64,000 nucleotides of DNA, from the NCBI GenBank assembly GCA_035771165.1, contig JAWNZC010000419.1:1482501-1546500 (forward strand), given 5' to 3'. Source of the stretch: Paragorgia papillata (taxonomy: Eukaryota > Cnidaria > Anthozoa > Scleralcyonacea > Coralliidae). Both the position numbers and the translations under genes were made by a program. The notes under the pieces were generated by a model. It searched no databases and had not been told where the DNA came from. It saw nothing but the letters and a program-made list of their open reading frames with translations. This document shows positions 51,329-61,267 of this stretch, piece by piece. How positions within the stretch are numbered: the stretch's first letter is position 1; each line of letters starts with the position of its first letter.

Positions 51329-51553
51329 AGCCCTAATCAAACGAGAACGCAAGTCATCGCAAGTTGGCAGTCAGAATTTCTGTGGCGGTCGTTTGAACAC
51401 CCAAATTACCAAAATAAAGGTTTCATGAGTGTTTTAAACAAGTTTTAACTTTGTCACGGTACATGATATTTTCGGGAAACTATTCAGAGCGGCTGGCTGA
51501 GATAGCGTGACTGCCAACTTGCGATGACTTGCGTTCTCGTTTGATTAGGGCTT
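51329..51553. mobile_element. Harbinger-like MITE with TTA target site
   Basis: AGCCCTAATCAAACGAGAAC plus GCAAGTCATCGCAAGTTGGC, perfect inverse on the right, TTA both sides. Confidence 0.88.
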
Positions 51554-52509
51554 TAAACAACTTCCTATCTTAAATTTGATTGGTTTTCAACTCATAAATC
51601 TGTGAGCTAAATATTGGTTAATTGAAAACCAAACCCAAGCAAATTCAAAACAGGAAGTTCTTCGATAAACTCCATCAAATGAATTGGTGAAAATAAAAAA
51701 CCCCAAAATTTTGGGCTTTTTTTGGAACTTTTCCATAGCCCTGACACAGACAGCAATTTATTGTCCAATTCTGTCAAAATAATAGTTCCCTCAGTAACTT
51801 TTGTTGAACTGGCAATATAAGTGTTCCTAAAATATTATTGCAATTCAGTACTGCAACCTGACTAATTCATTTCACAAAATTTGTTAAAAACTTCCTATTT
51901 TGAATTTGATTGGTTTCTGAACAACCAATGGGAAATATGATTCTTAGTCAAACACCAATCAAATTCCAAACAGGAAGGTTCCAACAAATTTCATTAATAG
52001 AATTGGTCAGACAAAGCAAATGAATTGCAACAATATTTTAGGAACATATCTATTACCACGACTGTAAAAGAACGAGTCTCGTTGTTGTGAATTGTACACT
52101 TATGTTTAAGTTAATAAGGAGAGCTATAATCATTGACCTAGAGGAGATAGCGTTGATGTTCAAGCAATAGAAAATGAGATTGAGTTTGAATACTTTAAAC
52201 TTAATCATGCTGTGTTTGACATTTATTCAATGTAAAGTGTAAACAACTAAGGTTCAAACAAGATAACCATGTTTTATACATAATTTTATTGATTTTTTTA
52301 TCATTAAACAAATGTTAATTAGGCCATCTATAATCGTGCCAGAAAGAAACAATGGCTTTTCCTGTTTTTCATGGAAAGATCGATGATTAATGACCACAGT
52401 CAAAATATTTTCTGCCAGTTTATTAACTTCATCTGAGGACCATTATTTTTAAGATTTTTTTATATTTAAGATTTAAAAAATTGGCTTCACAACAATTCAT
52501 GGTACAGTG
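51554..52509. other. Intergenic with AACTTCCTATxTTGAATTTGATTGG inverted pieces
   Basis: AACTTCCTATCTTAAATTTG at 51560 is inverse to CAAATTCAAAACAGGAAGTT ending 51660, and a second such pair lies at 51889-51985. They look like two related ~100-bp foldbacks. No gene seen. Confidence 0.55.
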
Positions 52510-52640
52510 AAATAAACGTAGTGTGCTGCATGGGCAGTGTTGAAACAACAATTGAAATATAGTAAAGGTTTGATATTAACTGCCAAAACAGGGAACATAG
52601 GAGTTTAACGTTTTGAGTGAAGACCTTTCGTCATGTTACA
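52510..52640 (+). repeat. Fragment related to the 23606 element
   Basis: GTGCTGCATGGGCAGTGTTG, AATATAGTAAAGGTTTGATA and TTTAACGTTTTGAGTGAAGA correspond in order to 23579-23690, including the degenerate GACGA/GAAA-type segment on the minus strand. Confidence 0.7.
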
Positions 52641-54190
52641 GTATGCTTGTAACATTTTCAAAAGTGGAATATTATCAAAACAAATTTGGACAATAACTTG
52701 GCTTATAATTATTTATCTAATAAAAAATTTCATTCTCATACCAAAAAATGTGAGTATAGCCTTGAAGCTTTAATCTCTTCCATACTTTGTCTTCATCCCA
52801 TCAGAGCAATAATGAATATTCAGCAAACAAGATGCTTAAAATTTGAAATAAAAAGGTATATGAATAATATGTTAAAAGACATTGGCACTATAAGGCCACA
52901 CCAATTTTATTTTGTGGGCAGAAATCCTCTTTTGCGATGCAATACCGCTTATTTTGTGCGTTGAACGCTATCCCTCCAATCGGCATTCCAGCATTCTAAT
53001 ACATAGTTTCACTAGTTTGTGTAGAGTATGTTACATGATATATTTATTTCATGGAGTTTGAACACTGGAAATGACCGTTAACCCAGACTTCATTTTATGC
53101 TTTGCAGGCAGATCTTCCACATGCAGTTTTTTCCAAAGTTTTTTCCTATTTTTACAAATAGCACGCGCAAAAATGGAGTATATTACTTCCGGTGTGTTGT
53201 TTTTCAAAGTTTTTGGTGTGCATTTTTTTACCAGTTTTTATCTTACATGCGCACTTTGCAAAGAATGAAGGCCATTAACTGCATAATAAATAAATTGCTC
53301 AATTTTTGAGTGGATGTTTGTTAAGTAAAACTATAAAAAAAACTTGTTTTTTTATGCAAACTAGTTGCCAAAATTAAGTCCTAGTCACAAATTTTAGAAA
53401 CTTTTTAATCCTGAGAGAAAATATTAAAATCAGACAGGGCAGCCACATTAATGGGAAACATGTCAGACAACGTGGCACTTGTTTGAAGGCTTTTACCAGC
53501 AATTGCTTGGTGAATTACCCGTTCGATTTTCATGTGCACAAGAGGTACTCTTGAATACTTCCTAGGGTTTATAATTAAGCTAAAACGGTGGGGGAAAACC
53601 TTAAAAAAGTCAACAGATTTGTCGCCAAAAGGTCAAAGTGTCTACTCAACCACGAAGCCACGTGTTGAATTTCAAACCTTGTTTTATCCTTTTGTTGTTC
53701 CACGAAGCAAACCCAAAAATACAGTAGAAACTGCAGGAATATCATAAAAAGTTATTAAAATATGCTACAAAAAGATCGCCGCAATACATTACCTTTAAAA
53801 TTGAATTTTTATAACAAAAATTTCAAACAACCACGATGCCTCCATCTTGACTTTAAGATCACGTGTTTTGTTTTTTGCGACATTGTACGAAAACACTGCG
53901 AAAATGGTCCGATGAGTTCCGACTTGTTCCGAGCATTTTGGCAAAATTGCCGAAATGTGAAATTAGATATGCAAAATTGAAAATTCGTAGCTTTCCTGGT
54001 TGTTCTAAACACTAAAGTAAAAAATAAATCTAAATAAACATACCTTTAACTACAAACGTTGAAAAGTTCTTTCTCGTGGATATCCCTTCCAGTCCCCAAT
54101 GTTCATTCAATGCCCAGTGGATCCCTTGCTGAATTCCTCCTATAGGGGGGTGAAAGAATTGAAATAATGAAATCCCCACCACAGGTCACG
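52641..54190. other. Intergenic, no gene seen
   Basis: Several short open frames (for example 52686-52964) show no domain or repeat, and codon use looks random AT-rich. Confidence 0.4.
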
Positions 54191-54195
54191 TGTTT

Positions 54196-55061
54196 GTTCT
54201 CAACCAATAAGAGTTTGTTTTTGGGCGTACTAATTAAGAAGAACCAATCAAATGCGTTCTAATAGCTCATTAATAATATTCTGATCCGAAGGCGGTAAAT
54301 TTTAACTAGTCTCCTTTTGCCTTCTTCAAGAAAAGACTTATTCACTCAAATTCTCCAAAAAATCAAGCCAATTCAGCCAAGACCAACGCTCAAAGCCAGA
54401 AAACGTTTGAAGAAAGTCAACTCAACAGCAAGACTGGCGAAAAAGAGTCAAACAGTACGCCAAAAGTGCAACTTTGTATCTTTTTGAAGGCCTTGAAGCA
54501 ACAACAGAGGTTGAAATCGACAAACTCCGTTTCGAGTGTGACTGTGTGGAGGTCAGGTTTTTTTTATGTATAGCTCTCTTAACTCGTCAAAAAACCTTGG
54601 CAATGTGTTTTAGAAGATGCCTTTGTGTTTTCCACAAAAGTCCGCGGAGATTAAGTTAACATTCTGTTTGTTTTTTTCAGGTTTCGGCGAGAAATGTCCA
54701 AGAAGAAACAGTCGCTGGCCATTACGCTAATGCCGTACTGAACCTCAACTTTGGTTGAACAGTTCGCTGAAAAAGGTACGAGAGGTCTTTCCACTCATTT
54801 ATATCCCTCTTCCTAACAGTTGACAACTATTTCGAACGTTTTTAATCCATTTGGTGGATTTTTTTTCCGATTTCTAACGCTATTTGAAGTCGAATTTTCC
54901 CGCCGAAACCGAAGGATTCTTGCTCGGGTCATTGTTGAAGCGCTTGAGGCTTTCGTGAGCTAATATTTTGCATTTTTCTTTCAGGTACTGGCAAAATTAA
55001 ACCACTCACAAGTTACAGTCGATGCCCAGCACAAGTTGGGATGAATTTTCTCGTCAAGAAC
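54196..55061 (+). other. Possible 5' exons of an unidentified transcript
   Basis: Two CCAAT boxes (near 54200 and 54243) precede a stretch whose pieces have good splice signals: exon about 54300-54551, acceptor TTTTTTTCAG at 54680 opening exon 54681-54775 (donor GTACGA), acceptor TTCTTTCAG at 54984 opening exon 54985-55061 (donor GTAAGA). An open frame without ATG crosses the first junction (SQLNSKTGEKESNSTPKVQL) and ends at a TGA in exon 2. No family is recognised. It could be a 5' UTR, a non-coding RNA, or chance. Confidence 0.3.
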
Positions 55062-55199
55062 GTAAGAAGTTAATACAGTTTGTTTACTGATAGGGGACAC
55101 AACTATAGGGGGAACAAAACCGGGGGCAAAAATACTGGAGGAAATTAGAGGGAGGAGAACAACCGGAGGGGAAGAACTTTCGAGGGCAGAAACACCGGG

Positions 55200-55535
55200 T
55201 GGGCCAGTACCATTCGGGTGTGACAGTACCATTGGGGTGGGGGGGGGGGGGGGTAGTACCATTGGGGTGGGGCAGTACCATTGGGGTGGGACAGTATCAT
55301 TGCACAGGGAGTACCACTGGGGTGGGGCAGTGCCATTGCACAGGGGGTACCACTGGGGTGGGGCAGTGCCATTGGTGGTACCATTGGGGTAGGGTAGTAC
55401 TATTGAGGTGGGACAGAGGTGGGATGGGACAGTACCAGTGGGGCAGTACCATTTGGGTGGGGCAGTACCATTAGGGTGGGGCAGTACCATTGGGGTGGGT
55501 AGTACCATTGGGGTGAGGCAGTACCATTGGGGGGG
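55200..55535 (+). repeat. G-rich 19-bp minisatellite, proximal block
   Basis: Units of GGGGTGGGGCAGTACCATT, irregular, with G runs of 12 and 10 at 55240 and 55530. Confidence 0.93.
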
Positions 55536-55544
55536 GGGGAGTGT

Positions 55545-55775
55545 TTCATTTTTAGGACCTTGTTTTCTACTTTGGAACATTTTGAAAGTTTTTCATGTTT
55601 TTGGACCATGTTTTTTCTCCTGTGGAACATTTTGAAAGTTTTTCATATTTTGGACCATGTTTTTTCTCCTGTGGAACATTTTGAAAGTTTTTCATGTTTT
55701 TGGACCATGTTTTTTTTCCTGTGGAACATTTTGAAAGTTTTTCATGTTTTTGGACCTTGTGTTTTGGTGACCATG
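55545..55775 (+). repeat. ~59-bp tandem repeat, four copies
   Basis: Unit TTTTGGACCATGTTTTTTCT plus CCTGTGGAACATTTTGAAAG plus TTTTTCATG. It separates the two G-rich blocks. Confidence 0.92.
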
Positions 55776-55974
55776 TTTTGAGTTCTGATTCCTTATGAAA
55801 AGAAAGAGAAAATATTGGATTTTTCAACACTCAAGAAGAATAAAATATATTAGACCTTAGTTGTAGATAAATAAATTAATTAGCTTGTTAGACAGGGTTA
55901 TATGTTATTTAAATTTTTCTGGGAACTGGCCAAGTGAAGACTATTAAGAAGCTGGTGGAGAAAAGGCAGGGCTG

Positions 55975-57832
55975 TACTATTGGGGTGGGGCAGTACTATT
56001 GGGGTGGGGCAGTACCATTGGGGTGGGGCAGTACTTTTGGGTGGGGCAGTACTTTTGGGTGGGGCAGTACTATTGGGGTGGGGCAGTACCATTGGGGTGG
56101 GGCAGTACTATTGGGGTGAGGCAGTACCATTGGGATGGGGCAGTACCATTGGGGTGGGACAGTACCATTGGGGTGGGACAGTACTATTGGGGTGGGGCAG
56201 AACTATTGGGGTGGGGCAGTACCATTGGGGTGGGGCAGTACTATTGGGGTGGGGCAGTACCATTGGGGTGGGGCAGTACTATTGGGATGGGGCAGTACCA
56301 TTGGGGTGGGACAGTACTATTGGGGTGTGGCAGTACCATTGAGGTTCAACAGGACCATTGGAGTGGGGGGGCGGGGGCGGGTACCATTGGGGTGGGGGTA
56401 GTACCATTGAGGTTGTGCAGCACAATTCAGGGGGGGCAGTACCATTGGGGTGGGGCAGTACCATTGGGGTGGGGCAGTACAATTGGGGTGGGGCTGTACT
56501 ATTGGGGTGGGGCTGTATTATTGGGGTGGGGCTGTACTATTGGGGTGGGGCAGTACCATTGACGTGGGCTGTACAATTGGGGTGGGGCTGTATTATTGGG
56601 GTGGGGCAGTACCATTGGGGTAGGGCAGTACCATTAGGGTGGGACAGTACTTTTGGGTGGGGCAGTACCATTGGGGTGGGGCATTACCATTGTGGTGGGG
56701 CAGTACCATTGGGGTGGGGCAGTACTTTTGGGTGGGGCAGTACTATTGTGGTGGGGGCAGTACCATTGGGGTGGGGCAGTACTTTTGGGTGGGGCAATAC
56801 TATTGGGGTGGGGCAGTACTTTTGGGTGGGGCAGTACCATTGGGGTGGGACAGTACTATTGGGGTGGGGCAGTACCATTGGGATGGGGCAGTACTATTGG
56901 GATGGGGCAGTACCATTGGGGTGGGGCAGTACCATTGGGGTGGGGCAGTACTATTGGGGTGGGGCAGTACCATTGGGGTGGGGCAGTACTATTGGGGTGG
57001 GGCAGTACCATTGGGGTGGGGCAGTACTATTGGGGTGGGGCAGTACTATTGGGGTGGGGCAGTACCATTGGGGTGGGGCAGTACTATTGGGATGGGGCAG
57101 TACCATTGGGGTGGGACAGTACTATTGGGGTGTGGCAGTACCATTGAGGTTCAACAGGACCATTGGAGTGGGGGGGGGTACCATTGGGGTGGGGGTAGTA
57201 CCATTGAGGTTGTGCAGCACAATTCAGGAGGGGGCAGTACCATTGGGGTGGGGAGTACCATTGGGGTGAGGCAGTACCATTGGGGTGGGACAGTACTATT
57301 GGGGTGGGGCAGTACCATTGGGGTGGGGCAGTACCATTGGGGTGGGGCAGTACTATTGGGGTGGGGCAGTACAATTGGGGTGGGGCTGTACTATTGGGGT
57401 GGGGCTGTATTATTGGGGGAGGGGCTGTACTATTGGGGTGGGGCTGTACTATTGGGGTGGGGCAGTACCATTGTGGGGGGGGGGGGGCAGCACCATTAGG
57501 GTGGGGCAATACCATTGGGGTGGGCCAGTACCATTGAGGTGGGCTGTACAATTGGGGTGGGGCTGTATTATTGGGGTGGGGCAGTACCATTGGGGTAGGG
57601 CAGTACCATTGGGGTGGGGCAGTACCATTGGGGTGGGGCAGTACTTTTGGGTGGGGCAGTACCATTGGGGTGGGGCAGTACCATTGGGGTGGGGCAGTAC
57701 TTTTGGGTGGGGCAGTACCATTGGGGTGGGGCAGTACTTTTGGGTGGGGCAGTACCATTGGGGTGGGGCAGTACTTTTGGGTGGGGCAGTACCATTGGGG
57801 TGGGGCAGTACCATTGGGGTGGGGCAGTACCA
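55975..57832 (+). repeat. G-rich 19-bp minisatellite, main block
   Basis: About 95 units of GGGGTGGGGCAGTACCATT, with CTATT, CTTTTGGGT and GCTGTA variants. The 56130-56560 stretch recurs at 57030-57450, showing a ~900-bp segmental duplication in the array. Four G runs per two units can form G-quadruplexes. Open frames on both strands are false. Confidence 0.96.
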
Positions 57833-57885
57833 TGCGGTTTTCCCTCGTGAAATAAAGTTTTATTCTATTCTATTCGTCAAAATGA
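57833..57885 (+). repeat. Retroelement-like 3' tail
   Basis: Directly after the G-rich array, CGTGAAATAAAGTTTTATTC runs into TTCTA repeats, like a LINE/SINE 3' end. On the minus strand the same bases give AATAAA at about 57858, a possible poly(A) signal for the terminal exon at 58104-58223. Confidence 0.5.
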
Positions 57886-58103
57886 CCTCAATAGTCACCC
57901 ATATAACGAAACTAGAAAACAAAGTTAATTAGAATTTCATTGAAAATAAAACACAAATCTTCTCTTTCACTTTTACACGCAGTTTCCATCACATTGAGAC
58001 ATAAAACTAAAAACCACATTGGTGGAAACTGTTCTCTGTGGCGGCCGTTTAAAGTTGAGAATTCACATTGTTAAATAATTATATTTCTATATAGGAAGTG
58101 TTA

Positions 58104-58223
58104 TCAGAAGGTGACCAGTCCGGCTGCGGCGTATGTGTTATGGATCTGTTCTATTGCATGGATATAAGCTGCAGTACGTATGTTCAGAGATAAATTGTAC
58201 CCATCTGCTGTTTCAGTTATACG
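58104..58223 (-). CDS. Alternative terminal exon of glutamate dehydrogenase
   Basis: Acceptor TTGTTTTCTAG, then 39 codons and TGA. It reads RITETADGYNLSLNIRTAAY and ends in AAGLVTF, the C-terminal helix of animal glutamate dehydrogenase (compare RTAAYVNAIE in vertebrates). It starts in the same phase and with the same R-I as the exon at 61384, and about 20 of 38 residues agree. No upstream dehydrogenase exon is visible between it and 61268, so it should be joined to the exon at 62954-62892 by skipping 61384-61268, or be a relic of a tandem gene copy. Use would swap the last part of the pivot helix. Confidence 0.8.
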   Translation of the reverse strand, partial: RITETADGYNLSLNIRTAAYIHAIEQIHNTYAAAGLVTF

Positions 58224-58268
58224 CTAGAAAACAAAGAGAGAGATAGGTGAGAGGAATTTATTGACTAG

Positions 58269-58452
58269 TACGTTCCCCACCCGGGAAACGAGAGACTCTG
58301 GGATAATCCGTTTCACCTCGATATTTCATTGGCTGATGAACACAGTGAACTCTATATAACTCTTCTTCCAGATAACAAGAATCCTGTGATGGCGTGAACG
58401 GATTATCCCAGAGCCTCTCCGTTTCCCGCCCGCTGGGTAAGGGGAACGTAGG
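58269..58452. mobile_element. MITE next to the terminal exon
   Basis: TACGTTCCCC left and GGGGAACGTA right; inside, ACTCTGGGATAATCCGTTTC and its inverse ACGGATTATCCCAGAGCC. No coding sequence. Confidence 0.78.
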
Positions 58453-59211
58453 CTCTGGGAACGAGGTTGCACAAAACGTAAATACACATTGAGCAATAGG
58501 CGAATTTTAGGTTATTGCGCGTGCATCATTTTACAAAGGAATTGACGGGCTCCCCACAAAGTAAGCAATGACAAACAGACTTGCTAGCGAGCCAACAACA
58601 GCAGAATAACATTGTTAAACATCCAGAAACTGTATCTATACTTTGTTTATTTTAAACAGTATGTTTACTTTGAGTGGAGCTTGCCATTTTATTTGAAAAA
58701 TGATGCGGGCGCAACACCCTGAATCTAGGGTAACTACAATTGCCAAAATTCACCATGTTTTTATTAAAATTCTGAGCTTTTTCGACTCGTATTCTCGAGC
58801 CGCCATCAGAGAAGTGATGCGTTGTACCAGAAAGTTTTACCAGATTTCTAGTGGTAATAAATAGAGAATACTAGCAACTGAAGCAATCTGGTATATAATT
58901 GTAGTCACCCAAAGCCATCGTGCTAATGGTCTATTATTGCTCGATGCGTGTTTGCGCTTTGTGTAAAAAGGAGACCGACTTTGTTATTGTATTCCCAACA
59001 ATACCCTAGTCCTGGAGCGTGAGAAAAAACCTCTAGTATTGTGAACCTCTCTTTCATGCACTAAATGCTAAATTTAGCTCTAAATCTCATAGGCTAATCT
59101 AATACAAATTCAACCAATCACACCATTCTATTTGAGGATTGTCCAATCAGGGATGGTGAATTCTGAACTATACCAGAGCTTTTCTCTTCTCTTCCGCTCC
59201 ACCACGTGACT
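58453..59211. other. Intron or intergenic DNA, no exon seen
   Basis: No second copy of the penultimate glutamate dehydrogenase exon was found here on the minus strand. Confidence 0.5.
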
Positions 59212-59326
59212 TAAGACCCCGTTTACATTAGAGCAAAAGTATCCGGATTCACATTGTTTTTCATCCTCATGGGAATAAAAAACAATGTGAATCCGGATAC
59301 TTTTGCTCTAGTGTAAACGGGGTCTA
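59212..59326. mobile_element. Near-perfect 115-bp palindrome (MITE)
   Basis: AGACCCCGTTTACATTAGAG plus CAAAAGTATCCGGATTCACA and the inverse, 48-bp arms with one mismatch (ATTAGAG versus CTCTAGT). Confidence 0.9.
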
Positions 59327-59332
59327 AAGGTG

Positions 59333-60143
59333 GTTTCCATATTCCGAAAAATTTTCCGCAGGTCAGGAACGGACAGGAAAGTTTCCTTTTGTGTTAAAGT
59401 CATTAGTTCCGACCACAGGTGGTCAACCTCACACTAGGTTTACAGTTGTTATTGTTGTATTTAATAAAAATTGGATAATGTTGCCGTATTTTACTTATAG
59501 TTCCGAAAATCATTAAAGAAACTTCCTTTAGTTTTGACAGTCCATCTCTCATGTTGTCTATCTTCAGTAAGTTGAAACTTGTAGCGGCATTAGTTCCGAA
59601 CGGCGTTCGACCGCGTTGGATTATTTAACGGGGGTCGAACGCAGTCGTTCGTAATTATTCCCCCTACAAGTTTCTACTCACTGAAGAGTGAAGATAGACA
59701 ACATGAGAGATGAACTGTCAAAAGTAAGTTTATTTTAATGATTTACGGAACTATAACATACATACATACATACATACACACATTATTTCAACACGCTAGC
59801 CTCGACAACAATAAATGCTGGTTTCAATGAGGGGCGTGCTTAATTTAACTAATACAACAAATTGACTAATACTAATAAGCTAATTACAATAACTAAAAAA
59901 CAACTAGGTAGTTTACAAAGTTAATAGGTTTATAAAAATGATGATAAAAAAAAAAAAAAGAAAAAAAAAGGAAAATAATTTTTAAAAAAAAAATAAAAAA
60001 AATAATAATAATAATTAAAAAAAATAAAATAAAGAAGTTCATAGTTTCCAAGTTTATATAACAAATACAACAGTAAACCTAGTGTTGCGACCAAGAGCTT
60101 CCCTGTCCGTTCCTGTCCTGAAGAAAATTTTCCTGAGTGGAAA
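59333..60143. mobile_element. Foldback element with nested inner foldback
   Basis: Outer arms GTTTCCATATTCCGAAAAAT ... GGTCAGGAACGGACAGGAAA pair with 60098-60143 (CTGTCCGTTCCTGTCCTGAA). ACACTAGGTTTACAGTTG also pairs with CAGTAAACCTAGTGTT. Inside, 59498-59757 has its own arms (GTTGTCTATCTTCA / TGAAGATAGACAAC). An A-rich stretch (59940-60030) lies in the right half. Confidence 0.8.
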
Positions 60144-60639
60144 CCAACGTTTATACAAAAGAATGGATCCGCAGGTATCCCAAAAAAGAAATAAATTGGA
60201 ATTCGAGAATCCTGTCTCTACCTGTCAACGTCTAAACTCTATCTTTTGCTGTGGTCTAACCTCATGAGCCGAGCATTTTCCTCTAGTAGTAACTGCTTAA
60301 TTAACTAGTCTGGACAACTTGTTTAGACTTCCAACTCTAAACTGCGTCTTTTGCTACGGTCTAAACTTGCGAGCGTTTCGTTCAAATGGTTTTGTTCTAG
60401 CTGTTTGTTTTGTTCACGACACAGAGCTGACCATACAATAATTTCTTTTCTCTATACTAGCTTGATACGATTTGGTTTAGGTTAGAAAAGGAAAGATGGG
60501 GAAATAGAAAGGCAAGGGGGAGAAAGAGAAAGGAAATGAAGGCCCGTTAAAGAGAAGAAGAAGGAAGGGAAACGAGTGAAAAAATAAAGGAGTGAAAAGA
60601 ACGGAAAAGAAGAAGACAGATGAGAGAGGGAAAGTTCGA

Positions 60640-61040
60640 ACAAACAAACAAACAAACGAACAAAAGAACGAACGAACGAACAAACAAAAGAACGAACAAA
60701 AGAACGAACGAACGAACAAAAGAACAAACAAACAAACAAACAAACAAACAAAAAAAACAACAAACAAACAAACAAACAAGGAAAGAATGAATGAACGAAC
60801 GAACAAAAGAACAAACAAACAAACAAACAAACAAACAAACAAACAAACAAACAAACAAACAAACAAACAAACAAACAAGGAAAGAATGAACGAACGAACA
60901 AACAAACAAACAAACAAACAAACAAACAAACAAACAAACAAGGAAAGAATGAACGAACGAACGAACAAACAAACAAACAAACAAACAAACAAACAAACAA
61001 ACAAACAAAAGAACGAACAAACAAACAAACAAACAAACAT
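60640..61040 (+). repeat. AAAC/GAAC tetranucleotide array
   Basis: Long runs of AAAC with GAAC patches and GGAAAGAATGAACGAACG islands at 60780, 60878, 60940 and 61040, about 60-100 bp apart. Both strands give false open frames. Confidence 0.96.
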
Positions 61041-61267
61041 GGAAAGAATGAACGAACGGCGAACAAATAAAGGACGCGGAAGGAACAAAAAACCTAACTT
61101 CCTTTTTATAATCTGTCAGGAAAAAGGGAAAACGCTCGAAATAGATCGATGCTCTTTTTCAATCTAAACTTTCTGCCAGTTTCTACTGCTGAGCAACCTC
61201 CTAGGTGTACAAGAAGTATTGCAATACCTTTTCGAAAGACCAATAAACATTTTTCGTGAGTTTTGCG

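Noticed and set aside
54981..57932. Gly/Trp/Tyr-rich and Pro/Tyr-rich frames
   Set aside because: 19-bp G-rich minisatellite read in both directions. An antifreeze or cuticle-like protein was considered, but there is no signal peptide, start context or non-repeat part.
60477..61167. Phe-Val-Cys-Leu or Thr-Asn-Lys-Gln frames
   Set aside because: AAAC/GAAC tetranucleotide array.
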